From positions 14,557 to 20,045 of the forward strand of contig DJMH01000080.1 in assembly GCA_002435305.1 (NCBI GenBank): a stretch of DNA of 5,489 nt, given 5' to 3'. The position numbers and the translations under genes were made by a program. The number at the start of each line of letters is the position of its first letter. Within the stretch, counting starts at the first letter, position 1. Origin of the DNA: Dehalococcoidia bacterium UBA6495. GTDB lineage: Bacteria > Chloroflexota > Dehalococcoidia > Lucifugimonadales > UBA826. Below the pieces are notes generated by a model. It did no database searches. It saw only the letters and a list, made by a program, of their open reading frames with translations, and had not been told where the DNA came from. This document shows, piece after piece, positions 1 through 5,306 of the stretch.

Positions 1-1662
1 AGGGTACTGGTTTCAGAGATTGAAGATTTTGAATTTATTGTTACGGAATCTGAACAGGAAGCACTGATTCTTGAATGCAATTTGATCAAAGAATATCAAC
101 CTCCATTTAATTCAAGATTAAAAGATGACAAATCCTATCCATTTATCAAAATAGATAATTCTGAAGACTTTCCCCAAGTCTATATTACGAGAAACGTGCA
201 GAAAGACAACGCCCAATACTTTGGTCCCTATGCCAGTGCCGGGAGCGTAAGGAAAACATTGTCCTTGTTAAAGAAGCTATTTCCCTATAGATCCTGTACC
301 AAGAACATCACAGGGACAGATGACAGGGCGTGCCTGGATTTTCACATAAACAGGTGTATAGGGCCATGTATTGGTGCGGCTGATAAAAACCAGTACAAAG
401 ATATCATTGACCAGGTGGTTCTTTTTCTAGAAGGCAGTACAAACCAGATTGTCAGTTCCCTAAAAGACAAAATGGATCAGTCGGCTGAAAATTTGGAATT
501 TGAAAAGGCCGCTGTTATAAGGGATCAGTTAAAGTCCATCGAAAAGGTTCATGAGGGTCAAAAGGTTCTCACCTTGAGGCCAGAGAATTTGGATGTTATA
601 GCTTGTTCCCAATGGTCAGACGACGCCTGGATTGAGATATTTTTTATTCGCCAAGGAAAATTAATTGGCCGCGACTCATATCTAATGGAAGTTGGACAGT
701 ATGATGACATAAGGGGTGTTCAAAATGCATTTCTTCAACAGTTCTATAAGGTCGCGCCCTATATACCCCCGAAAGTGCTAATCCAAATTCCTGTGGGTGA
801 AGAAGGTTCTCATATAGAAGAATTTCTATCCAACAAAAGGGGATCTTCGGTTCGGCTTTACCGGCCTGTCAGAGGTGAGAAAAGGCGACTGGTGGAAATG
901 GTTTCCAATAATGCCAGAGAGGCATTGGATCAACATAAGGTAAAGAAATTTGTGAAATTGAACCAAGATGACACAGCCATAGAAGAACTCCAGGAGGCTT
1001 TAAATTTGCCTAGGTTGCCTCGACGAATTGAGTGTTATGACATTTCCAACATACAAGGTACCAATGCTGTTGGCAGCATGGTGGTATTTGAAAAGGCTAG
1101 ACCTAAGACGCCGGAGTACAGGAGATTCCAAATAAAAAACGTAAAAGGGGTGGACGATTATTCTATGATGAAGGAGATGTTGACCAGGCGTTTTAAGAGG
1201 TTGGTTGATAAAGATTCATCATCCTCATCTTGGACCAGTGACCCGGATTTGGTTTTAATAGATGGGGGTAAGGGCCATCTTGGTGTTGCCCTGCAGGTAT
1301 TCCTAGAACTAGGGGTGACAGACATACCATTGGCCAGTTTAGCCAAAGAAAATGAAGAACTTTTTGTTCCCTACATGTTGGAACCAATCGTTTTACCTAG
1401 AAATTCTCCTGCACTCTTCCTAGTTCAAAGAGCTAGAGATGAGGCACATAGATTTGCTATTACATACCATAGGGCGAAACGCTCTAAAAGCACCTTAAGA
1501 TCTACACTGGATTCCATCGAGGGTATTGGCCCGCAAAAACGTAAGGCTCTGCTTAAAAAGTTTGGTTCTATAAAGAATATTAGGTCCGCTGAGGTAGCCG
1601 AATTGTCGGAAATTGTTGGAATAAATACTCAATTGGCCGAAAAGATAAAAACTTCGATTTAG
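1..1662 (+). CDS. uvrC: UvrABC system protein C, 5'-truncated by the window edge
   Basis: UvrC is the dual-incision nuclease of nucleotide excision repair; UvrB bound to damaged DNA recruits it, and it cuts 3' and then 5' of the lesion. The frame is open from base 1 to TAG at 1660, giving 553 visible residues. About 50 N-terminal residues, including the GIY and YIG motifs, lie outside. Numbering from base 1, visible parts in order are: the end of the GIY-YIG nuclease with the ALILE..LIK motif (E25, and N37 twelve residues on, matching the spacing of catalytic Glu76/Asn88 of Thermotoga UvrC); four cysteines C99, C111, C119, C123 in the RCIGPC region, the set that binds an Fe-S cluster in E. 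coli UvrC; a UVR helical hairpin that contacts UvrB (about 148-183); the RNase H-like nuclease with D347 (CYDISN), D421 (LIDGGKG) and H483 (RDEAHRFA); and C-terminal helix-hairpin-helix motifs (about 504-553). All catalytic residues in view are present. A TTG at 82 is internal, not the start. It runs tail-to-tail into the PIN gene with 14 bases between. Confidence 0.97.
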   Translation, partial: RVLVSEIEDFEFIVTESEQEALILECNLIKEYQPPFNSRLKDDKSYPFIKIDNSEDFPQVYITRNVQKDNAQYFGPYASAGSVRKTLSLLKKLFPYRSCTKNITGTDDRACLDFHINRCIGPCIGAADKNQYKDIIDQVVLFLEGSTNQIVSSLKDKMDQSAENLEFEKAAVIRDQLKSIEKVHEGQKVLTLRPENLDVIACSQWSDDAWIEIFFIRQGKLIGRDSYLMEVGQYDDIRGVQNAFLQQFYKVAPYIPPKVLIQIPVGEEGSHIEEFLSNKRGSSVRLYRPVRGEKRRLVEMVSNNAREALDQHKVKKFVKLNQDDTAIEELQEALNLPRLPRRIECYDISNIQGTNAVGSMVVFEKARPKTPEYRRFQIKNVKGVDDYSMMKEMLTRRFKRLVDKDSSSSSWTSDPDLVLIDGGKGHLGVALQVFLELGVTDIPLASLAKENEELFVPYMLEPIVLPRNSPALFLVQRARDEAHRFAITYHRAKRSKSTLRSTLDSIEGIGPQKRKALLKKFGSIKNIRSAEVAELSEIVGINTQLAEKIKTSI

Positions 1663-1676
1663 GTGTTATTAATTGT

Positions 1677-2093
1677 TTAGTTTAACTTATTAACAGCCTC
1701 TTCACAGTTGATGGCACCATCAAATAAATCATCGTATAGTTCGGGCTTGGTAGTTACAAGTGGATGTCCTGATATATTGCAAATAGATACGATATTTGCG
1801 GCTTCCAAATCTATATTGATATTGGTTGAGTTCTCCCTTAAAGTATGGCCAGTTTTTGTGGCCGTTTCTACGTCAATTGGGGATACGGTCATAAATTCGA
1901 GTAGACTTAAGTATCCAATTTCAGATTTCCGGTCAAAGTCTTGAGAACTCCATATTTTTGAAACTGACAGTGGAGAAATAATGATTTCTATTTCCCCGTC
2001 AATCGCCTTGTAAAATAGGTTTTGACAGCCTGGATGACCTGTTTTGTACCCCAATAAGACGGAGGAATCTATTACGGCAGTATATTTAGACAT
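1677..2093 (-). CDS. PIN-domain protein, VapC-like toxin candidate with degenerate active site
   Basis: This 138-residue protein has the size and layout of a PIN-domain RNase, the fold of VapC toxins, which cut RNA using a metal held by three or four acidic residues. Support: an N-terminal strand ending in AVIDSSVLLGY with D9 as first acid; the ISPLSVSKIW segment (39-48), which resembles the PIN second motif; D95 within NIDLEAANI as the third acid; and a final strand PLVTTKPELYDDL (111-123), resembling the usual LVT.D motif. Two expected acids look replaced: K46 where the second-motif Glu normally sits and K116 where the fourth Asp normally sits. It may therefore be catalytically weak or dead, or use neighbours such as D52 or D54. 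Its ATG shares its A with the TAA stop of the upstream gene (TAATG). GAGGAAGG at 2104-2111, ten bases before the ATG, could serve as ribosome binding site, so the pair is probably translationally coupled. PIN assignment is fairly sure; toxin function is inferred. Confidence 0.7.
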   Translation of the reverse strand: MSKYTAVIDSSVLLGYKTGHPGCQNLFYKAIDGEIEIIISPLSVSKIWSSQDFDRKSEIGYLSLLEFMTVSPIDVETATKTGHTLRENSTNINIDLEAANIVSICNISGHPLVTTKPELYDDLFDGAINCEEAVNKLN

Positions 2094-2095
2094 TA
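2091..2095 (-). other. TAATG stop/start overlap coupling the RHH and PIN genes
   Basis: Read on the minus strand, the antitoxin stop TAA and the PIN-gene ATG share one A. Such overlaps commonly let a terminating ribosome restart on the next gene, holding the two proteins in proportion. A purine-rich GAGGAAGG ten bases upstream, inside the end of the first gene, would assist. Confidence 0.85.
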
Positions 2096-2404
2096 TAGAA
2101 ACGCCTTCCTCGCAATCTCTTTTGCTTCTTCCTCAGATAACTCAATTGGAGAACCTACCGGTCTGTCTGCTTGACGGTTTAGGTATTCGTCTTGCCATAT
2201 CGACTCCTGTGCTTTTGTTTGGGGGTCCATAGATCCAGAATGGGCGGAAGGGTTCTTCCCTAGGTATAACTCCAAAGATTCCTCTAGTATTTCCCTCATA
2301 GACATTCGGGATTGAGCAGACTTAGCTTTAGCAAGTAAGTATATGTCTTCACTTATTTTGGCAAACAATTGACGGGTCGGCCCTTCATTCTTTTTTCTTG
2401 GCAT
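2093..2404 (-). CDS. Ribbon-helix-helix-like protein, probable antitoxin partner of the PIN protein
   Basis: The 103-residue product has a basic N-terminus (PRKK). Residues about 10-49 fit a ribbon-helix-helix (CopG/MetJ-type) DNA-binding fold: a short strand TRQLFAKIS, a helix DIYLLAKAKSAQS, a turn, and a second helix SMREILEESLELYL. The rest is polar, with a helical, charged C-terminal section (about 64-103, with R79, R81 and R98), the kind of tail that VapB-type antitoxins use to wrap and block a PIN toxin. It is the first gene of a two-gene unit and overlaps the PIN gene by one base. Antitoxin-before-toxin order, small size and overlap fit a type II module in which the RHH dimer represses its own promoter and the complex strengthens repression. 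The ATG at 2404 is chosen because AAAGGT lies six bases upstream. No named family was recognised with certainty; a free-standing RHH regulator is the main alternative. Confidence 0.6.
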   Translation of the reverse strand: MPRKKNEGPTRQLFAKISEDIYLLAKAKSAQSRMSMREILEESLELYLGKNPSAHSGSMDPQTKAQESIWQDEYLNRQADRPVGSPIELSEEEAKEIARKAFL

Positions 2405-2556
2405 TATGATACCTTTGGTTTCCGAGCAATATTCATTTAAAATTCAAATTAATACGATTACATTTCGCGAACAATAGAAATATATCAATATTAGCTGCAA
2501 ACGTAAATGTGGCCGTACTGAGAGAAATCTTAATTAAAAAGTAGATTAGTGAAGAT
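2405..2556. promoter_or_regulatory. Divergent intergenic region between the RHH/PIN unit and glycerate kinase
   Basis: This 152-base AT-rich stretch separates divergently transcribed genes and must hold promoters for both, unless transcripts enter from outside. On the minus strand AAAGGT (2411-2416) is a clear ribosome binding site for the RHH gene. The perfect 8-base palindrome TTCGCGAA at 2464-2471, unusual for its CpGs in AT-rich surroundings, is a candidate operator. A second palindrome, TTAATTAA, lies at 2530-2537, near the kinase start. ACATTT (2460-2465) and AAATGT (2505-2510) form a widely spaced inverted repeat. On the plus strand ATTACA (2457) and TATATC (2481), 18 bases apart, each match sigma-70 boxes at 4 of 6 positions, too weak to call. 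No convincing promoter, riboswitch or small RNA was seen. Confidence 0.4.
2464..2471. promoter_or_regulatory. TTCGCGAA palindrome, candidate operator
   Basis: A perfect 8-base inverted repeat lies 60 bases upstream of the RHH-like gene start and 86 bases upstream of the glycerate kinase start. RHH antitoxins usually bind short palindromes in their own promoter region, so self-regulation is possible. Eight bases alone is weak evidence. Confidence 0.25.
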
Positions 2557-3699
2557 ATGAAGATATTAGTGGCGCCTCAAGAATTTAAAGGGAGTATATC
2601 TGCCTTATCAGCGGCTGAGGCAGCTAAAACTGGCATACTAAGGGTATTTCCTCAAGCCGAGGTAGTGCTTTGTCCGGTAGCTGATGGAGGTGATGGGACC
2701 TTGGAGACTTTGGTTGAGGTTTCTGGAGGTGAAGTTAAGACCTGTAGTGTTCAGAATCCAATTGGCGAAACAATTCAGGCCCAATGGGGTGCGATGGGTG
2801 ACGGAGTGACAGCAGTCATAGAAATGGCCCGAACGTCCGGCCTTGCATTGCTTAGCCTAGGTGAAAGAGATCCTTTAAATGCCTCAACATATGGCCTAGG
2901 ACAAGCTATATCTGAGGCTTTGGATGAAGGTTTCCGTAGGTTCATAGTGGGAATAGGAGGGAGCGCGACAAATGATGCAGGGGCAGGTATGGCTCAGGCA
3001 CTTGGAGCAAATTTGTTGGATGACCAAGGGAATACTATCAATTTTGGTGGAGCCGCTTTATCGAATTTGCAAACTGTGGATATTTCCAATATGGATAGTC
3101 GCATAAAAGATTCTAAGTTTTTGGTGGCATGCGATGTCAGTAATCCATTAACCGGGGAAGAAGGGGCATCTGCTGTATATGGACCACAAAAAGGTGCAAC
3201 ACCGGAGATGGTTCGGAGTTTGGATGATGCTCTTTCCAATTTTGCGACAGTGGTGAAAAAGGACTTAAAGAAAGACGTTTCAGAAATTTCAGGTGCTGGT
3301 GCTGCTGGTGGCTTAGGGGCTGGGATGATGGCGTTTATGGGCGCGGAGTTAAAGGCTGGTGTGGACATTGTGTTAGAGACTGTTAATTTAAGAGATAAAC
3401 TCGCCTCAGTTGATCTTGTAATAACGGGAGAGGGGGGTTTGGATTTTCAGACTGTTTATAACAAAGCTCCAATAGGAGTAGCCCGGATAGCCTCAGAGCA
3501 TAATATTCCGACCATTGCGATCGCTGGATTACTGGGTAGTAATTTCAAGGTAGTTCATGAACATGGCATTCGTGCTGCGACCTCTATAGTGGATGGCCCT
3601 ATTACTCTTGAGGAGGCATCAGAGCGGGCTTTCGAACTGATATCTGATTCTGTGGAAGAAAGTCTTCGGTTCATATCGGTTGGGATGGATTTAGTTTAA
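2557..3699 (+). CDS. glxK: Glycerate kinase (GK-I family, PF02595 type)
   Basis: This cytoplasmic kinase phosphorylates D-glycerate with ATP, in this family mostly to 2-phosphoglycerate, feeding photorespiration-like, glyoxylate or sugar-acid breakdown products into lower glycolysis. At 380 residues it is full length. Family motifs in order: APQEFKGS (6-13), PVADGGDGT (40-48), the glycine-rich GIGGSATNDAGAGMAQALG (132-150), ACDVSNPLTG (191-200), YGPQKGATPEM (208-218), GAGAAGGLGAG (246-256), ITGEGGLDFQT (289-299) and KAPIGVA (303-309). Deviations from the commonest family forms are PQEFKGS instead of PDSFKGS, GEGG instead of GEGR at 294, and N302 where glycine is usual before KAP. The ATG is the first possible start after an in-frame TAG at 2542; its ribosome binding site is weak (GAAG close to the ATG). 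It is a lone plus-strand gene, divergent from the RHH gene and tail-to-tail with lutC one base away. The symbol follows family usage; glxK and garK cannot be told apart here. Confidence 0.94.
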   Translation: MKILVAPQEFKGSISALSAAEAAKTGILRVFPQAEVVLCPVADGGDGTLETLVEVSGGEVKTCSVQNPIGETIQAQWGAMGDGVTAVIEMARTSGLALLSLGERDPLNASTYGLGQAISEALDEGFRRFIVGIGGSATNDAGAGMAQALGANLLDDQGNTINFGGAALSNLQTVDISNMDSRIKDSKFLVACDVSNPLTGEEGASAVYGPQKGATPEMVRSLDDALSNFATVVKKDLKKDVSEISGAGAAGGLGAGMMAFMGAELKAGVDIVLETVNLRDKLASVDLVITGEGGLDFQTVYNKAPIGVARIASEHNIPTIAIAGLLGSNFKVVHEHGIRAATSIVDGPITLEEASERAFELISDSVEESLRFISVGMDLV

Positions 3700-3700
3700 A

Positions 3701-4429
3701 TCAATCTTCTTCTACTAGAAGTAAATGAACTTCTCCCGGTCCGTGAACTCCTGTGACCAAGGTATATTCGATATCGGCAGACCTACTCGGTCCTGAAATC
3801 AAACTAGTGTAGGAATTTGCGTTGCCATCAACAAAATCTTTTCTTTGGAGAGTAAACAACTCGTCTAACGAAGGTAACACCTGTCCTTTGCCGACTACAG
3901 CTATGTACATTGGAGGAGCTAGACTTACAAGTCTACCTACTTCATTACTTGCCGAGACCACGCACGTACCGGTTTCTGCTATGGCGTAGTCGACCCCTGT
4001 AACACCAATGTCAGCCCCTATAGCCCGCTGTCTGTTAAAGGAAGGGTCTTGATCATCAGGTTTCACGACAGTTATTTCACTTTCAGGCGGCAGATTGGCT
4101 TTTCCCAGTTTTAGTCTTCCTGTGGATTCCTGATCTGAAACCACAATGTGGTTTAAATTTCTTTCGAATGCCAATGATGCTATGTATTCAGATGCTTCGT
4201 CATAACTATCACATCTGTGCACTTTCCAGCCTGCCGCCTGTGACGAAAGTGTGAGTGTGTCAAATAGTTTCATCCAGTCGGTGCGAGATTGATATCGAAT
4301 GGCTTTGGTTCGTTCAATCAAATCATCGATATTGTCATTAATTAGTAGCTTTTCGCGGGGATCGGTCTCATTGTCGGAACCGGATGACAAAGCTTCTTTA
4401 ACTCTATTTAAAAAACTTTCGCGACTCAT
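3701..4429 (-). CDS. lutC: LutC/YkgG-like LUD-domain protein
   Basis: LUD-domain proteins of the LutC type are the small subunit associated with the LutABC L-lactate oxidation system, and relatives occur beside other hydroxyacid oxidases; the biochemical role of LutC itself is poorly defined. The 242-residue length is typical of LutC. After a variable helical N-terminus (1-65), the LUD core shows ADIGVTGVDYAIAETGT (139-155 region), a GRLVSLAPP segment (165-173), VLPSLDELF (184-192), ISGPSRSADIE (211-221) and a near-terminal GVHGPGEVHLLL (227-238), all characteristic of this family. There is no signal peptide or membrane segment, so it is cytoplasmic. It is the second gene of an operon, 16 bases after the aldolase, with a strong G-rich ribosome binding site (4433-4441). 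LutA and LutB are not in view, so the partner may be the divergent FAD oxidase or genes elsewhere. Its stop codon lies one base from the glycerate kinase stop on the opposite strand. Confidence 0.9.
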   Translation of the reverse strand: MSRESFLNRVKEALSSGSDNETDPREKLLINDNIDDLIERTKAIRYQSRTDWMKLFDTLTLSSQAAGWKVHRCDSYDEASEYIASLAFERNLNHIVVSDQESTGRLKLGKANLPPESEITVVKPDDQDPSFNRQRAIGADIGVTGVDYAIAETGTCVVSASNEVGRLVSLAPPMYIAVVGKGQVLPSLDELFTLQRKDFVDGNANSYTSLISGPSRSADIEYTLVTGVHGPGEVHLLLVEED

Positions 4430-4432
4430 TTT

Positions 4433-4441
4433 CTCCCCACC
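4433..4441 (-). promoter_or_regulatory. Ribosome binding site of lutC
   Basis: Read on the minus strand, GGTGGGGAG ends three bases before the lutC ATG; its GGTGG part is about seven bases away, a normal spacing. It lies in the 16-base gap after the aldolase stop, so lutC can initiate independently on a shared transcript. Confidence 0.65.
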
Positions 4442-4445
4442 AGAA

Positions 4446-5192
4446 TTACAGGTAATTTTCTGCCCCTAGTTTTAAAACGTTGTTTAAGTGAGTGTAAAGG
4501 TAACAGCAACCCTCTTTTTTTGCCTTTTCCATTTGCTTTTCAGAAGATGCCGTTCCGGATGTCAGTCCAGCTTCTGCTATAGACCTGAAAATTTTTCTTA
4601 TCGCGGTGCTTACAGGCGGTTCATTTGCTTTGCCTGGATGACCTAGAGATTGTGATAAGTCTGATGGGCCGACGAAAAAGACATCAACATCTGGGACGGA
4701 TAAAATCTCATCTAGATTTTCTATGGCTTCTCGATCTTCTATTTGAAGCACAACTATAGAATCAAGATTGGAGGTTTTAGAGTATTGGTCCAACTCCACT
4801 CCTATACCGTAATTTGATGGCCTAGTACCCATCGCCAACCCTCTATTTCCCAACGGATGGAATTTTACAGATTCGACAGCGGCTTTCGCTTCCTTTTGGC
4901 TTTTAATGTGAGGGACCTGAACTCCATCAACTCCCCTGTCCATTACTCTCATAATATCGATGGGCGAGTTGGAGGGAGGCCTTGCAATGGCTGTTATTCC
5001 TGCAGCCTTCGCGGCTATAGCCATCACTTCAAGATCCGATAGGTCTATTGATCCATGTTCACAGTCAAGGAGCACCCAGTCGAATCCGAGTGCTGAAATC
5101 ATTTCTACCAACTGAGGAGAGCTAAACATCATTGACACTCCCACCATGGGAGTCTCCGCTGACATGGCAGCTTTCATTTCTGGGGCTTTCAT
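4446..5192 (-). CDS. HpcH/HpaI-family class II aldolase
   Basis: Members are divalent-metal-dependent aldolases that reversibly cleave 4-hydroxy-2-oxoacids to pyruvate plus an aldehyde. Examples are HpaI (4-hydroxy-2-oxoheptanedioate), GarL (5-dehydro-4-deoxy- or 2-dehydro-3-deoxy-glucarate) and RhmA (2-keto-3-deoxy-rhamnonate). The 248-residue protein is standard length and a single TIM barrel. Signature residues are present: LLDCEHGSIDL with catalytic H46; R71 in AIARPP, the pyruvate-binding arginine; QVPHIKS (92-98); E152 in LQIED and D178 in VGPSDLSQSLG as metal ligands. The substrate cannot be read from sequence. The nearby glycerate kinase makes a GarL-like role (giving tartronate semialdehyde, then glycerate) attractive but unproven. 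The ATG at 5192 is chosen because AAGAG lies eight bases upstream; later methionines (residues 6 and 10) lack such a site. It is the promoter-proximal gene of an aldolase-lutC operon, divergent from the FAD oxidase. Confidence 0.92.
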   Translation of the reverse strand: MKAPEMKAAMSAETPMVGVSMMFSSPQLVEMISALGFDWVLLDCEHGSIDLSDLEVMAIAAKAAGITAIARPPSNSPIDIMRVMDRGVDGVQVPHIKSQKEAKAAVESVKFHPLGNRGLAMGTRPSNYGIGVELDQYSKTSNLDSIVVLQIEDREAIENLDEILSVPDVDVFFVGPSDLSQSLGHPGKANEPPVSTAIRKIFRSIAEAGLTSGTASSEKQMEKAKKEGCCYLYTHLNNVLKLGAENYL

Positions 5193-5306
5193 TTTATTTG
5201 CTCTTGAATTTACTTTTGTTGAGTTTTCCTATTAGAGTACGTTTACGATACCCTATTTCTGCAATATTTAGGAAACATCACAGTTTAATGGAAAAAGAGT
5301 GAACAA
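5193..5306. promoter_or_regulatory. Divergent intergenic region between the aldolase operon and the FAD oxidase
   Basis: These 114 AT-rich bases lie between two divergent genes of likely related metabolism, so shared regulation is plausible. Possible elements are weak: on the minus strand TCTAAT (5231-5236) matches the -10 box at 5 of 6 positions but lacks the key second A and has no good -35 partner; on the plus strand TTGAGT (5219) has no well-placed -10. A short direct repeat, TACG-TT-TACG, lies around 5238-5247. AAGAG (5201-5205) is the likely aldolase ribosome binding site and AAGAGTG (5295-5301) that of the oxidase. No operator palindrome or riboswitch was recognised. Confidence 0.4.

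Noticed and set aside
1158..1387. Two overlapping minus-strand open frames
   Set aside because: They are shadows inside uvrC, opposite the conserved nuclease domain.
82..1662. TTG at 82 as the start of uvrC
   Set aside because: The frame is open upstream to base 1 and the upstream residues continue the GIY-YIG domain, including the ALILE catalytic segment.
1708..2232. Two plus-strand open frames (1708-1944 and 2044-2232)
   Set aside because: Both are antisense to the RHH/PIN pair, lack a good ribosome binding site and show no recognisable domain.
2994..3368. 124-codon minus-strand open frame
   Set aside because: It lies wholly within glycerate kinase, antisense to its most conserved motifs, and its product is low-complexity and rich in Pro, Ala and Ser.
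3709..3721. CTTCTACTAGAAG hairpin as a shared terminator for glycerate kinase and lutC
   Set aside because: The stem is only five base pairs and AT-rich, has no U-tract on either side, and lies within the lutC coding end.
4857..5042. 61-codon plus-strand open frame
   Set aside because: It is antisense to the aldolase catalytic region and its product has no domain character.
5219..5249. Sigma-70 promoter for the FAD oxidase (TTGAGT with TACGAT)
   Set aside because: The spacing is 19 bases and each box has only about four matches, which is what chance gives in AT-rich DNA.
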